From positions 3,038,001 to 3,102,000 of the forward strand of contig NZ_RKHO01000001.1 of the NCBI RefSeq assembly GCF_003752505.1: DNA of 64,000 nucleotides. Direction: 5' to 3'. This DNA comes from Nocardioides aurantiacus. Lineage in GTDB: Bacteria > Actinomycetota > Actinomycetes > Propionibacteriales > Nocardioidaceae. Both the position numbers and the translations under genes were made by a program. How positions within the stretch are numbered: position 1 is the first letter of the stretch; each line of letters starts with the position of its first letter. Below, in pieces: positions 32,993 through 42,424 of the stretch. The notes under the pieces were generated by a model. It saw only the letters and a list, made by a program, of their open reading frames with translations. It searched no databases and was not told the DNA's origin.

Positions 32993-33910
32993 CTAGAAGA
33001 CGAGGTAGTGCAGCACCAGCCAGATCGGGGCGATGGTGGCCAGCAGCGAGTCGAGCCGGTCCATGAGACCGCCGTGACCCGGGATGATCTGGCTCATGTC
33101 CTTGATGCCGAGGTCGCGCTTCATCACCGACTCGCACAGGTCGCCCAGCGTGGCCATCACGACGGCGATCAGGCCGAGCAGGACGCCGATCCACCAGTCG
33201 GAGCCGAGCAGCAGCACGACGAGCAGGACGCCCGCCGCGACGCAGGCGAGGGCCGACCCGGCGAACCCCTCCCACGACTTCTTGGGCGAGATCACCGGTG
33301 CCATCGGGTGCTTGCCGAACAGCACGCCGGCGACGTACCCCCCGATGTCGGAGGCGACGGTGATCACCACGAAGGTCACGATCCCCTTGACGCCGTCGCT
33401 GCCGTCCTCGGCGAGCAGCAGCGCCACGAACGAACCCAGGAACGGGATGTAGATCAGCGTGAACACCGAGGCGGTGGCGTTCTGGACGTAGCCCTCGACC
33501 CCGCGGCGCAGCAGCCACAGCATCGTCACCAGGGCGGTGACGGCGGTGGCGGTGATGAGCGCGTCGGGCCCGTCGTCACGCCCGCCGAGGAAGGCGACGA
33601 CGACCATGATCGAGCCGCCGAGCATCAACGGCTCCTGCGGCAGGTCGATCCCGCGCGCCTGCAGGCCCCGGTGCATCTCCCAGACCGCCACCAGGACGGC
33701 GGCGACCACGATCAGCATGAACGCCGGCTTCCAGATCACCAGCGAGAGGATGATCGCCGCGCCCAGCCCGACGCCCGAGGCGATGGCTGCGGGCAGGTTG
33801 CGACCTGCACGCGAGGTCTTCACGGCCTCGGCGGGCGGGTGGTCGACGGGGTCGGTCGGCTGCGGGGGCCGCTGTTCGGGCTGCTGCTGAGGCGACGGCG
33901 GCTGGGTCAC
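32993..33910 (-). CDS. cdsA: Phosphatidate cytidylyltransferase
   Basis: Makes CDP-diacylglycerol, the precursor of all anionic phospholipids, at the inner membrane. The 305-residue protein has a Pro/Gln-rich cytoplasmic head (TQPPSPQQQPEQRPPQP), about eight transmembrane helices and the C-terminal family signature SVMKRDLGIKDMSQIIPGHG followed by GLMDR. GTG 33910 is preferred; the frame runs on upstream but would overlap frr. The gene lies 37 bases after frr in the rpsB-tsf-pyrH-frr-cdsA order. The Pro/Gln-rich head is typical for actinobacterial CdsA. Confidence 0.94.
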   Translation of the reverse strand: MTQPPSPQQQPEQRPPQPTDPVDHPPAEAVKTSRAGRNLPAAIASGVGLGAAIILSLVIWKPAFMLIVVAAVLVAVWEMHRGLQARGIDLPQEPLMLGGSIMVVVAFLGGRDDGPDALITATAVTALVTMLWLLRRGVEGYVQNATASVFTLIYIPFLGSFVALLLAEDGSDGVKGIVTFVVITVASDIGGYVAGVLFGKHPMAPVISPKKSWEGFAGSALACVAAGVLLVVLLLGSDWWIGVLLGLIAVVMATLGDLCESVMKRDLGIKDMSQIIPGHGGLMDRLDSLLATIAPIWLVLHYLVF

Positions 33911-33947
33911 GGGGCGACGGGCCGGACGGGCGAGTGCTCGGAGGTCC

Positions 33948-34508
33948 TCAGACCTCGAGCAGCTCGGCTTCCTTGGTCTTGAGCATCTCGTCGATCTGGT
34001 CGACGTGCTTCTTGGTGGTCCCGTCGAGCTTCTTCTCCGCGCCGGTGACGTCATCCTTGCCGACCTCCCCGTCCTTCTCCAGCTTCTCCAGCGCCTGCTT
34101 GGTGTTGCGGCGGATGTTGCGCACGGAGACCTTGCCGTCCTCGGCCTTGGCGCGGGCGATCTTGATGTACTCCTTGCGGCGCTCCTCGGTCAGCTCGGGG
34201 AAGACGCAGCGGATGATCTTGCCGTCGTTGGAGGGGTTCACGCCCAGGTCGCTGTCGCGGATGGCGCGCTCGATCGCCGGCAGCGCGCTCATGTCGTACG
34301 GCGCGACCAGGATGATCCGGGCCTCCGGCGCCGTGAACGAGGCGATCTGCTGCACGGGGGTGGGCGTGCCGTAGTAGTCCGCGGTCAGCTTGGAGAACAT
34401 CTGCGGGTTGGCCCGGCCGGCGCGGATCGCGGCGAACTCCTCGCGGGTGACCTCGACGGCCTTCGCCATGCGCTGGTCGGCGTCGGTCAGGGACTGGTTG
34501 ATCGTCAC
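33948..34508 (-). CDS. frr: Ribosome recycling factor
   Basis: A 186-residue protein that, with EF-G, splits the post-termination ribosome. Domain I is a three-helix bundle (KAVEVTREEFAAIRAGRANP at the start; RRKEYIKIARAKAEDGKVSV and the C-terminal helix), domain II a small beta-rich part in the middle (QIASFTAPEARIILVAPYD). The length is standard. GTG start with AGGAGAGAAG upstream. It is 14 bases from pyrH. Confidence 0.96.
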   Translation of the reverse strand: MTINQSLTDADQRMAKAVEVTREEFAAIRAGRANPQMFSKLTADYYGTPTPVQQIASFTAPEARIILVAPYDMSALPAIERAIRDSDLGVNPSNDGKIIRCVFPELTEERRKEYIKIARAKAEDGKVSVRNIRRNTKQALEKLEKDGEVGKDDVTGAEKKLDGTTKKHVDQIDEMLKTKEAELLEV

Positions 34509-34522
34509 GGGGTTCTTCTCTC

Positions 34523-35260
34523 CTAGCGTGGGTGGCGCCCGTCGCTGCCGGGTCCGGCGCTGACGAGCGTTCCGATCTTCTCACCCTGGACGACGCGCAG
34601 GATGTTGCCTTCCGGACTCATGCCGAACACGACCATGGGCAGCCTGTTCTCCATGCACAGCGCGAACGCGGTGGCGTCGGCGACCTTGAGGCCCTGGCGC
34701 AGCGCGTCGTCGAAGCTGAGCTCGTCGTACTTCACGGCATCGGGGTGGGTGCGCGGGTCCGCGTCGTACACCCCGTCCACGCCGTTCTTGCCCATCAGCA
34801 CGACCTCGCACTTGGTCTCCAGCGCCCGCTGGGCGGCGACCGTGTCAGTGGAGAAGTAGGGCAGGCCCGCGCCGGCGCCGAAGATGACGACCCGGCCCTT
34901 CTCGAGGTGGCGGATCGCCTTGCGCGGGATGTAGGGCTCGGCGACCTGGCCCATGGTGATGGCGGTCTGCACCCGCGTCTCGACGCCCTCCTTCTCCAGG
35001 AAGTCCTGGAGGGCCAGGCAGTTCATGACGATGCCGAGCATGCCCATGTAGTCGGCCCGGGCGCGGTCCATGCCGTGCTGCTGCAGCTCGGCGCCGCGGA
35101 AGAAGTTGCCGCCGCCGGTCACGATCGCGACCTGGACGCCGGCCTGCTGCACCGAGGCGACCTCGCGCGCGATGCCGCGCACCACGTCGGGGTCGACACC
35201 GACCTTGCCGCCTCCGAAGACCTCACCGGAGAGCTTGAGGAGCACCCGCTCGTACGCCAT
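34523..35260 (-). CDS. pyrH: UMP kinase
   Basis: A 245-residue amino-acid-kinase-fold enzyme that phosphorylates UMP to UDP. Motifs are [11 protein letters not shown] at the N-terminus, [13 protein letters not shown] (substrate loop), [17 protein letters not shown] and [17 protein letters not shown]. It is the hexameric bacterial type, usually feedback-inhibited by UTP. GAAGGGA lies upstream of the ATG. It is followed by frr with a 14-base gap. The 160-base gap from tsf holds a strong stem-loop, so pyrH-frr-cdsA probably has its own promoter. Confidence 0.96.
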   Translation of the reverse strand: MAYERVLLKLSGEVFGGGKVGVDPDVVRGIAREVASVQQAGVQVAIVTGGGNFFRGAELQQHGMDRARADYMGMLGIVMNCLALQDFLEKEGVETRVQTAITMGQVAEPYIPRKAIRHLEKGRVVIFGAGAGLPYFSTDTVAAQRALETKCEVVLMGKNGVDGVYDADPRTHPDAVKYDELSFDDALRQGLKVADATAFALCMENRLPMVVFGMSPEGNILRVVQGEKIGTLVSAGPGSDGRHPR

Positions 35261-35370
35261 GCGCGATCCCTTCGCTACCCGTGGTCCCGACCCCAGGGAA
35301 CCTACTCGACGCTCACCCCGAGCCGGAAACCGGTGGCCGGGGCGTCCGCGCCGGGTCGTGGCCGAGCACG

Positions 35371-35405
35371 ACGAAGGGCGCCGTCCGCTGGACGACGCCC
35401 TTCGT
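35371..35405 (-). terminator. Terminator after rpsB-tsf
   Basis: ACGAAGGGCG pairs with CGCCCTTCGT (10 bp), then one mismatch and five more pairs (CGTCC/GGACG) around a GCT loop. It begins 15 bases beyond the tsf stop. No T-run follows on the minus strand. Confidence 0.75.
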
Positions 35406-35420
35406 GGATGACTCAGCGCG

Positions 35421-36233
35421 TCAGGCGCCGACCTCGAAGCGGGCGAACCGCTTCACGGTGACGCCGGCGGCGTCGAGGACGGCCTTGACCGTCTTCTTGT
35501 TCTCCGAGACCGACGCCTGGTCGAGCAGGACGACGTCCTTGAAGAAGCCGTTGAGACGACCCTCGGCGATCTTGTCGATCACCTGGTCGGGCTTGCCCTC
35601 CTCGCGGGCGATGGCAGCGCCGATCTCGCGCTCCTTGTCGACCACCTCGGCGGGCACCTCGTCACGGCTGAGGTACTGCGGCTTCATCGCCGCGATCTGC
35701 ATCGCGGCACCGCGCGCGGCGTCGGCGTCCGCGCCGTCGTACTCCACGAGCACGCCGACGGCGGGCGGCAGGTCGGCCGCACGCTTGTGCAGGTAGACCA
35801 CGGACTGACCCTCGAAGTGGGCGACCTCGCCGAGCTCGATCTTCTCGCCGATGGTGGCGGCGAGGTCGGCGACGACCTCACCCACGGTCTTGCCGTCCAG
35901 CTCGACACCCTTGAGGGTCTCGACGTCGCCGGCACGGGCCTGGTCGGCCGCCTCGGCGATGCGCTGGGCGGTGGCGACGAAGTCCGCGTTCTTGGCGACG
36001 AAGTCGGTCTCGCTCTTGAGCTCGACCAGCGCGCCCCCGGAGGAGACCACGAGGCCGGAGGTGGCCTCGCGCTCGGCGCCGCGCTCGGCGGCCTTCTTGC
36101 CCAGCTTGATGCGGAGCAGCTCGGCGGCCTTCTCGAAGTCGCCGTCGGCCTCGGTGAGGGCCTTCTTGCTGTCCATCATGCCCGCGCCGGTCTGGTCGCG
36201 GAGCTTCTTGACGTCGGCGGCGGTGATCGCCAC
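35421..36233 (-). CDS. tsf: Elongation factor Ts
   Basis: A 270-residue guanine-nucleotide exchange factor for EF-Tu. The N-terminal UBA-like domain is [20 protein letters not shown] followed by [14 protein letters not shown]; the core has ETDFVAKN (TDFVAxN motif) and the dimerisation region around [11 protein letters not shown]. The GTG start at 36233 lies 2 bases after the rpsB stop. Standard length for actinobacteria. Regulated with rpsB from the promoter and structured leader upstream of rpsB. Confidence 0.96.
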   Translation of the reverse strand: MAITAADVKKLRDQTGAGMMDSKKALTEADGDFEKAAELLRIKLGKKAAERGAEREATSGLVVSSGGALVELKSETDFVAKNADFVATAQRIAEAADQARAGDVETLKGVELDGKTVGEVVADLAATIGEKIELGEVAHFEGQSVVYLHKRAADLPPAVGVLVEYDGADADAARGAAMQIAAMKPQYLSRDEVPAEVVDKEREIGAAIAREEGKPDQVIDKIAEGRLNGFFKDVVLLDQASVSENKKTVKAVLDAAGVTVKRFARFEVGA

Positions 36234-36235
36234 GC

Positions 36236-37285
36236 TCAGTCCTCCTTCTTCTCGGTCTCCGCGGGGGCCGCCTCGGCGGCCGCGTCGGCGGTGTTCTCGG
36301 TCGGGGCCTCGGTCGAGGTCTCGGCGGTGTTCTCCACGGCGGCGGACTCCTCGGCGGGGGTCTCCGCAGCGGCCTCGGCAGGCGCCTCGGTCGCCGGGGC
36401 GGGGGCCTCGACGGCCTCGCTGCTGGCGCCGGTCGCCTCGGTCGCGGGGGTGGCCTCGGTCGCGGTGTCGCCACCGGTCGCGGCGACGGCGGCCTTCTCG
36501 ACCTTCTCGCCGTCCTGGCCCTGCAGCAGGTCGCGCTCCCAGTCGGCCAGCGGCTCGTCGGCGCCCACGCCCGCGTCGGTGCCGGTCTTGGCGCCGGAGC
36601 GGGAGATGAGGCCGTCGGCGACGGCGTCGGCGACCACGCGGGTCAGCAGCGAGACGGCGCGGATCGCGTCGTCGTTGCCCGGGATCGGGAAGTCGACCAG
36701 GTCGGGGTCGCAGTTGGAGTCCAGGATCGCGATGATCGGGATCCGCAGCTTGCGGGCCTCCTCGACGGCGAGGTGCTCCTTGTTGGTGTCCACGATCCAC
36801 ACCGCCGAGGGGGTGCGGGTCATGTCACGGATGCCGCCGAGCGTCTTGTCGAGCTTGATCTGCTCGCGACGCATGTGCAGCAGCTCCTTCTTCGTGCGAC
36901 CGGAGCCGGCCACCGCGTCGAAGTCGACGTCGTCGAGCTCCTTGAGGCGGTTGATCCGCTGGTGCACCGTCTGGAAGTTGGTGAGCATGCCACCGAGCCA
37001 GCGCTGGTTGACGTAGGGCATCCCGACGCGCGTGGCCTGCTCGGCGATCGCCTGCTGGGCCTGCTTCTTGGTGCCCACGAACATGATCGTGCCGCCCTTG
37101 GCGACGGTGTCCTTGATGAACGCGAAGCTCGTGTCGATGTAGGACAGCGACTGCTGCAGGTCGATGATGTAGATGCCGTTGCGCTCGGTCATGATGAAGC
37201 GCTTCATCTTGGGGTTCCAGCGACGGGTCTGGTGCCCGAAGTGGACGCCGCTCTCGAGGAGCTGGCGCATGGTGACGACTGCCAT
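36236..37285 (-). CDS. rpsB: 30S ribosomal protein S2 with long acidic C-terminal tail
   Basis: 349 residues. The first 255 or so are a normal S2 ([59 protein letters not shown]). The remaining 90 residues are a low-complexity tail of Ala, Glu, Thr and Pro (for example [19 protein letters not shown]), highly acidic and likely disordered. The ATG start has AGGAAAG upstream. First gene of rpsB-tsf. The long GC-rich gap upstream holds a promoter and several hairpins, consistent with feedback control by S2 as known in E. coli (inference). Confidence 0.95.
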   Translation of the reverse strand: MAVVTMRQLLESGVHFGHQTRRWNPKMKRFIMTERNGIYIIDLQQSLSYIDTSFAFIKDTVAKGGTIMFVGTKKQAQQAIAEQATRVGMPYVNQRWLGGMLTNFQTVHQRINRLKELDDVDFDAVAGSGRTKKELLHMRREQIKLDKTLGGIRDMTRTPSAVWIVDTNKEHLAVEEARKLRIPIIAILDSNCDPDLVDFPIPGNDDAIRAVSLLTRVVADAVADGLISRSGAKTGTDAGVGADEPLADWERDLLQGQDGEKVEKAAVAATGGDTATEATPATEATGASSEAVEAPAPATEAPAEAAAETPAEESAAVENTAETSTEAPTENTADAAAEAAPAETEKKED

Positions 37286-37513
37286 CTGTTTCTTTCCTGT
37301 TCGTGGCCCCGCACGCGGGCGCGCGTGGGCCGTGGTCAGTTCTCGCAGGGGCCCGCGGGTGCGGGGTGGCCTGCCCTGACGCTCGTGCGGGACCCCACCC
37401 ACCGCAGCGGGCTGCGGTGGGACCGAGGGCCTCGCCCGTGGTGCTCCACCGGAGCGGAAGGGCACCGGTGGCACGGTCGACGAGCGTGCGAAGTCAACCC
37501 ACGGATGGGTTGC
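37286..37513 (-). promoter_or_regulatory. Structured 5' leader of rpsB-tsf mRNA
   Basis: About 228 bases lie between the predicted transcription start (near 37513) and the rpsB ATG. Four stem-loops can be seen: AACCCA/TGGGTT at 37496-37511; GTGC-TC-CACCGG with CCGGTGGCAC at 37441-37474; a perfect 10-bp stem CCCACCGCAG/CTGCGGTGGG with a 4-base loop at 37398-37421; and CACGCG/CGCGTG closed by GGCC/GGCC at 37305-37331, just upstream of the ribosome-binding site. No coding sequence is visible here. The remainder of the 354-base gap (to 37639) holds the promoter and the upstream region of the M23 gene. Confidence 0.55.
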
Positions 37514-37520
37514 TCCGGCC

Positions 37521-37549
37521 AGTCTAGGCCGGGGGCACAGGGATGTCGA
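37521..37549 (-). promoter_or_regulatory. Promoter of rpsB-tsf
   Basis: On the minus strand TCGACA (37544-37549) and TAGACT (37521-37526) are separated by 17 bases, a close match to the housekeeping sigma consensus. It is the best full promoter seen in the window. Confidence 0.6.
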
Positions 37550-37639
37550 AACGTCCACAGGGCCTGCCGCGGGGCCGTCCGTCCACAGCCCGGGCGGTGG
37601 CCCTGGCGCCGCGCGGCGGCGGGGCCGAGCCTGGCACGC

Positions 37640-38179
37640 ATGACCTCCCGCACCCGGCTCCTCCCCCTCGTGGTCGTCCTGTCCGGCCTGGCGTCCCTGG
37701 CCGCCCTGCTCACCGGCCCGGTCCCGGCCGCCGGCGCCGCGTGGTGGGAGCCGACCCCGGCCCCCGCCCACGACGGCGCGTGGCCCCTCCTCCCCCGCCC
37801 GCGCATCGTGGCGGGCTTCGACCCGCCGGCCGTGCGCTGGGGGGCGGGGCACCGAGGCGTGGACCTCGCCGGCTCGCCGGGGTCGGCCGTCCGCGCGGCG
37901 CTGCCGGGCCGGGTCTCCTTCTCCGGGACCGTCGCCGGCCGCGGCGTGGTCGTCGTCGACCACGGCGGCGTGCGGACGACCTACCAGCCCGTGGCCGCCC
38001 GCGTCCCCGTGGGTCGGCAGGTCTCCCGCGGCGAGGTCGTCGGCCGACTGGCGCTGGCGGGGAGCCACTGCCTCCCCGCCGCGTGCCTGCACTGGGGGCT
38101 GCGCCGGGGCGAGGTCTACCTCGACCCGCTGACCCTGGTCGGCGGTGGTCCCGTGCGGCTGCTGCCGATGGCGGTCTGA
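37640..38179 (+). CDS. Secreted M23-type peptidoglycan peptidase (LytM-like)
   Basis: A 179-residue protein with a signal peptide ([20 protein letters not shown], cleavage near AAGA) and a single M23 domain. The zinc ligands are H and D in GHRGVDLAG and the distal H in HWGLR; between them lie [20 protein letters not shown] and TYQPV, the usual beta-sheet core. It is predicted to cut peptidoglycan cross-links or to act as an activator of amidases. An M23 gene facing away from rpsB is common in actinobacteria. ATG 37640 lacks a clear ribosome-binding site. It ends 7 bases from the convergent xerC stop. Confidence 0.85.
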   Translation: MTSRTRLLPLVVVLSGLASLAALLTGPVPAAGAAWWEPTPAPAHDGAWPLLPRPRIVAGFDPPAVRWGAGHRGVDLAGSPGSAVRAALPGRVSFSGTVAGRGVVVVDHGGVRTTYQPVAARVPVGRQVSRGEVVGRLALAGSHCLPAACLHWGLRRGEVYLDPLTLVGGGPVRLLPMAV

Positions 38180-38186
38180 GCGCGGC

Positions 38187-39146
38187 TCAGGCTCGCGGGT
38201 GCGCCAGCCGGTAGGCCGAGCGCAGCCGCTCGCTGCTCACGTGGGTGTAGATCTGCGTCGTGGCCAGCGAGGCGTGGCCGAGCAGCTCCTGCACCGTGCG
38301 CAGGTCGGCGCCGCCCTCCAGCAGGTGGGTCGCCGCGGTGTGGCGCAGGCCGTGCGGCCCCATGTCGGGAGCGTGGGGCACGTCGGCGAGACGGGCGTGC
38401 ACCAGCGTGCGGACGGCCCGCTGGTCGACCCGCCCGCCCCGCGCGCCCAGGAAGAGCGCCGCCCCGGAGCCGCTGACGGCCAGCGCCGGACGTCCGGCGC
38501 CGAGCCACCGGCCCAGCGCGCGGTCGGCCGGCAGCCCGTAGGGCACGGTCCGCTCCTTGCGGCCCTTGCCCAGCACCCGCACCACCCGGCGCTCGCGGTC
38601 GAGGTCGTCCACGTCGAGCCCGCACAGCTCACCCACCCGGATGCCGGAGGCGTAGAGCAGCTCGAGCACCGCGACGTCGCGGAGCCCGACCGGGCTGCCG
38701 TCGTCGGCCCGCTCGGCGGCGGCGTCCAGCAGCAGTCGGGCCTGCTCGGCGCTCAGGGCGGCCGGCAGGGTGCGGTGGGCCTTGGGGGAGCCCAGGGAGG
38801 CGCCGACGTCCTCGGCGGTCCGGCCCGTACGCCGCGCCCACGCGGTGAACACCCGCACGGCGGTCGCGCGCCGGGCGATCGTCGTACGGGCCCGGCCGAG
38901 GGTCTGCTGCCTGGCCAGCCAGCTGCGCAGCGTGCGCAGCTGGAGCTGGTCGAGCTCGACGTGTCCCAGGGCCGCGGCGTGCTCGAGCAGGCTCGTGACG
39001 TCGCCGAGGTAGGCACGCACCGTGTGGGCGGTCAGGTCGCGCTCGGACCGCAGGTGCCGCTCGTAGTCGCCGAGGACCCGGGCGAAGGGCTCGGGCAGCC
39101 CCGGCTCGTCCAGCTCCCGCTGCTCGTCCTCGTCGCGACCGGCCAC
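38187..39146 (-). CDS. xerC: Tyrosine recombinase XerC
   Basis: A 319-residue site-specific recombinase that resolves chromosome dimers at dif. The N-terminal SAM-like domain covers about 1-110 ([22 protein letters not shown]), and the catalytic domain shows Arg in [13 protein letters not shown], Lys in [15 protein letters not shown], and the nucleophile Tyr in [18 protein letters not shown] 39146 is chosen because it follows the dprA stop by four bases. Its place beside dprA and rpsB is the usual one for chromosomal xerC, which argues against a phage integrase. Confidence 0.92.
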   Translation of the reverse strand: MAGRDEDEQRELDEPGLPEPFARVLGDYERHLRSERDLTAHTVRAYLGDVTSLLEHAAALGHVELDQLQLRTLRSWLARQQTLGRARTTIARRATAVRVFTAWARRTGRTAEDVGASLGSPKAHRTLPAALSAEQARLLLDAAAERADDGSPVGLRDVAVLELLYASGIRVGELCGLDVDDLDRERRVVRVLGKGRKERTVPYGLPADRALGRWLGAGRPALAVSGSGAALFLGARGGRVDQRAVRTLVHARLADVPHAPDMGPHGLRHTAATHLLEGGADLRTVQELLGHASLATTQIYTHVSSERLRSAYRLAHPRA

Positions 39147-39150
39147 CGCC

Positions 39151-40341
39151 TCAGCGTAGGGAGGACGGCTCGTCGGGGCCCGCAGGCGCGTCGAGGCCGG
39201 GCAGCTCGTGGTCGCCGTCGCGCACCCGCCAGCGGCCGAGCCCGTGCTCGACCAGTCCGGCGCGGTGCAGCACGAGCAGCGCCTCCTGCGTGCGAGCGAG
39301 CGAGAGGCCGGCGGTGCGCCCCACCGAGCGGGCGTCGGCACCACGCACCAGCGGCACGGCGTCGAGCACCTGGCGCTCGCGGGCGGTGAGCCTGTCCCGG
39401 GCGGCCTCCGGCGCGCGTGGCTCGGCCAGCGCGAAGCTGCCTGCGGGACTCACCGCCTCCAGCACCTCCTCGCCGCAGGTGACGAGCAGGGCGTCGCGGG
39501 CCCGGACCATCTGGTGCACGCCCGCGGACGGCGCGCTGGTCACGGGCCCGGGCACCCCCATGACGACGCGACCGAGCCCCTGCGTCCAGCTCGCGGTGTT
39601 CAGGGCCCCGCTGCGCACCGCGGCCTCGACCACGACCGTCCCACGGGCCAGCGCCGCGATCAGCCGGTTGCGGGCCAGGAACCGGATCCGGGTGGGCGCA
39701 GCGCCCGGGGCCGCCTCGGAGACGACGAGCCCGACGTCGGCGACGTAGTCGATCATCGCGCGGTGGGCCGTCGGGTAGGCCCGGTCGGCGCCGCACGCGA
39801 GCACCGCCACGGTCGGGCCACGGGCCGCCAGGCTGCCCCGGTGGGCGGCCTGGTCGATGCCGAAGGCGGCGCCCGAGACGACCGTCCAGTCCTCGCGCGC
39901 CAGGACCGCGGCGATGTCGGTGGCCACCGCAGCGCCGTACGTCGTGGCCGAGCGGGAGCCGACCACCGCGACCGACCGCGCCACCGCCTCGTCGACCCGG
40001 AGCGGCCCGCGGCACCAGAGCCCGACGGGGACGCCACCGCGCTCGTGCAGGTGGGGCGCCAGGGCGAGGGCGTCGAGGCCCTCGGGCCACTCGTCGTCCC
40101 CGGGGACCACGAACCGCAGCCCACGCCGGGCGGCCGACTCCAGCTCGCGCCCGGGGTCGACGGAGGCGAGCCGGTCGCGCAGGTCGGCCGCGAGCTCGCC
40201 CGCCGCCGCCTGGTCGAGCAGCCCACCGAGCACGGTCGCGGCCCCGAGCTCGTGCACCAGATCGGTCAGCCGCGGGTCACCCGGCTCGCCGATGCGGGAG
40301 AGCACCACCCGGGCCAGCCGCTCGTCCGCTTCGCCCCTCAC
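39151..40341 (-). CDS. dprA: DNA-processing protein DprA
   Basis: A 396-residue protein that binds incoming single-stranded DNA and loads RecA. The Rossmann core has [29 protein letters not shown] and [21 protein letters not shown]-terminal SAM-like and C-terminal winged-helix (DML1-like; [20 protein letters not shown]) regions are both present. GTG 40341 overlaps the comM stop as GTGA. It sits in the comM-dprA-xerC row. No DNA-uptake machinery is present in this window, so its role may be general recombination. Confidence 0.92.
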   Translation of the reverse strand: MRGEADERLARVVLSRIGEPGDPRLTDLVHELGAATVLGGLLDQAAAGELAADLRDRLASVDPGRELESAARRGLRFVVPGDDEWPEGLDALALAPHLHERGGVPVGLWCRGPLRVDEAVARSVAVVGSRSATTYGAAVATDIAAVLAREDWTVVSGAAFGIDQAAHRGSLAARGPTVAVLACGADRAYPTAHRAMIDYVADVGLVVSEAAPGAAPTRIRFLARNRLIAALARGTVVVEAAVRSGALNTASWTQGLGRVVMGVPGPVTSAPSAGVHQMVRARDALLVTCGEEVLEAVSPAGSFALAEPRAPEAARDRLTARERQVLDAVPLVRGADARSVGRTAGLSLARTQEALLVLHRAGLVEHGLGRWRVRDGDHELPGLDAPAGPDEPSSLR

Positions 40342-41957
40342 GCGGTCCTCCCCTGCACCGACCGCGGCAGGCTGCCGACCAGCAGCGGGGCCGCCGAGCG
40401 CAGCCGCAGGGCGACGTCGAGCTCCTCGGCGCCGGGCCGCTCGAGCCCGGCCAGGTCGGCGACCGACCAGGCGACCCGGTGTGCGCGCACCGCCCCGCGC
40501 CGGGTGAGGCGGGCGCGCATCACCTCGTCCTCGAGCCGGGACGCGGCGGCCGGTGCCAGCGGCCACTCCTCGCGCAGCACCGGGCCCGGGGCGTGGGCGT
40601 TGAGCCGCCACGGGAGGCCGGCGTAGCGCTCGGCCTGCCGCCGCCGCGCCTCGGCCACCCGGACGCGCACCTCCGCCGAGGACTCGGGACGCTCGTAGGG
40701 CAGGCTGCCCGCCGCCCCGTCGCGGACGGGCTCGACGAAGCGCGTGATGTCGATGCGGTCCGCGACCGGGCCGGAGACCTTCGCGCGGTACTCGCGGCGC
40801 GCCTGCTCCGAGCAGGTGCAGCGGTGGTCGCGCGCCCAGGGGTGGTACTCGCCGCAGCGGCACGGGTTGGAGGCGAAGACGAACATCGCCCGGGCGGGGA
40901 AGGTGGCGTCGTCCTCACCCCGGGAGATCGAGATCTCGCCCGCCTCCAGCGGCTCGCGCAGCGCGTCGACGACGTCGGAGGGGAACAGCGGGAACTCGTC
41001 GAGGAACAGCACGCCCAGGTGGGCCTTGCTGACGTCGCCGGGACGCACCCGCCCGGTGCCCCCGCCGAGGATCCCGCTGCGCGACGCCGAGTGGTGGGGG
41101 TTGCGGAACGGCGGGCGGACGATCCGGGTCGAGCCCGGCGGCAGCGAGCCGCACAGGGAGTGGACGGCCGTCAGCTCGAGCGACTCGGCGTCGGTGAGGT
41201 CGGGCAGCAGCCCCGGGATGCGCTCGGCGATCGTGGTCTTGCCCGACCCCTTGGGGCCGGTGAGCAGCAGGTGGTGCCCGCCCGCGGCGGCGACCTCCAC
41301 GGCGTAGCGCGTGTCCGGGATGCCGAGCACGTCGGCGAGGTCGAGGTCGTCGAGGCGCTGCTCGCCGCGCCAGGTCAGCAGCGGCGGCCCGGTCATCGCC
41401 TCCACGGGAGGCGCGTCGGGCACCTCCTCCCCGGCCAGCAGCGCCACCGTCTGCCCGAGCGAGCGGATGCCGAACACGCTGAGGCCCTCGACCATCCGCG
41501 CCTCGTCGACCTGCGGCTCGGGCACGAAGACGGTGTGGATGCCGCGGGCAGCCGCAGCCATCACCATCGGCAGCACACCGGGGACGCAGCGGACGCGGCC
41601 GTCGAGGGTCAGCTCCCCCACCAGCGCGGTGCCCCGCAGCGACGACGCGGGGATCGTCGGGTCGGCGGCCGCCAGCACGGCCACGGCGATGGCCAGGTCG
41701 AAGTGCGGACCGCGCTTGGGCAGGTCGGTCGGCGAGAGCAGGATCGTCACGCGGCGGGTGTTGGGCCAGCGGCGCTTGTCGCTGTCGAAGACCGTGTTGC
41801 CGATCGCGGCCTTGCACCGGTCGCGCGCCTCGTTGATGGAGGTGTCGGGCCGCCCCACGAGGGAGGTGCCGACGACGCCGGCGGCGAGGTCGACCTGCAC
41901 GTCCACGACGTGGCCGACGGTGCCCTGCAGCGAGACGGTGTGGGTGGTGGCGACCAT
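40338..41957 (-). CDS. comM: YifB/ComM family Mg-chelatase-like AAA+ ATPase
   Basis: A 539-residue hexameric helicase known in gram-negatives to promote branch migration during natural transformation. It has an N-terminal Lon-like fold (GVVGTSLVGRPDTSINEARD), Walker A GPKGSGKTTIAE, Walker B GVLFLDEFPLF, sensor region and C-terminal Mg-chelatase-like domain with a CRCGEYHPWARDHRCTC zinc-ribbon-like patch. The ATG shares one base with the yraN stop (TGATG). Coupled to dprA on the other side by GTGA. Confidence 0.92.
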   Translation of the reverse strand: MVATTHTVSLQGTVGHVVDVQVDLAAGVVGTSLVGRPDTSINEARDRCKAAIGNTVFDSDKRRWPNTRRVTILLSPTDLPKRGPHFDLAIAVAVLAAADPTIPASSLRGTALVGELTLDGRVRCVPGVLPMVMAAAARGIHTVFVPEPQVDEARMVEGLSVFGIRSLGQTVALLAGEEVPDAPPVEAMTGPPLLTWRGEQRLDDLDLADVLGIPDTRYAVEVAAAGGHHLLLTGPKGSGKTTIAERIPGLLPDLTDAESLELTAVHSLCGSLPPGSTRIVRPPFRNPHHSASRSGILGGGTGRVRPGDVSKAHLGVLFLDEFPLFPSDVVDALREPLEAGEISISRGEDDATFPARAMFVFASNPCRCGEYHPWARDHRCTCSEQARREYRAKVSGPVADRIDITRFVEPVRDGAAGSLPYERPESSAEVRVRVAEARRRQAERYAGLPWRLNAHAPGPVLREEWPLAPAAASRLEDEVMRARLTRRGAVRAHRVAWSVADLAGLERPGAEELDVALRLRSAAPLLVGSLPRSVQGRTA

Positions 41958-42319
41958 CAGCCGATCCCCCGCACGTGCTCCACGTCGGCCACGCCGCGGT
42001 CGCGCATCAGCACCCCGACCACGTCGATGCGCACGCCGACCGGGCGCACGTCGTGCGCCTCCAGCCAGCGCGCGGCGAGCCGGCGGAGCCGCTGCGCCTT
42101 CGTGGCGTCGACCGCCTCCAGCGGGTGGCCGTACGCCGCGGAGCGGCGCGTCTTGACCTCGCAGAACACGAGCACGTCGCCGTCGCGCAGCACCAGGTCG
42201 AGCTCGCCGGCGTCACACCGCCAGTTGCGGTCGACCACGGTCATGCCCGCCTCGACGAGGCGACGGGCGGCCAGCCCCTCGCCGTACTGGCCCAGGCTCC
42301 TGTTGCGCTCTCCGGTCAT
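41957..42319 (-). CDS. YraN/UPF0102 endonuclease-like protein
   Basis: A 120-residue protein with a restriction-endonuclease-like fold: [20 protein letters not shown], then the catalytic-type [20 protein letters not shown] (D, E and K residues of the PD-ExK type). Function unproven; it is nearly always beside comM or rnhB. ATG 42319 is preferred over GTG 42334 as it gives the family-typical start. The stop shares one base with the comM start. Confidence 0.85.
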   Translation of the reverse strand: MTGERNRSLGQYGEGLAARRLVEAGMTVVDRNWRCDAGELDLVLRDGDVLVFCEVKTRRSAAYGHPLEAVDATKAQRLRRLAARWLEAHDVRPVGVRIDVVGVLMRDRGVADVEHVRGIG

Positions 42320-42424
42320 GGGGGCAGCAGACACCTGACCGTGGTCGCGTGGCTGCTCGACGCGTGGAGCTGTGGACGGAGCCGGCCGCGGGCGCGGCTG
42401 TGGAGGCCGGGGCAGGCGGCGGGG

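Noticed and set aside
38187-39146. Phage-type integrase
   Set aside because: The neighbourhood (dprA, comM, rpsB) and the protein length fit the chromosomal XerC; no att-like repeats or phage genes are near.
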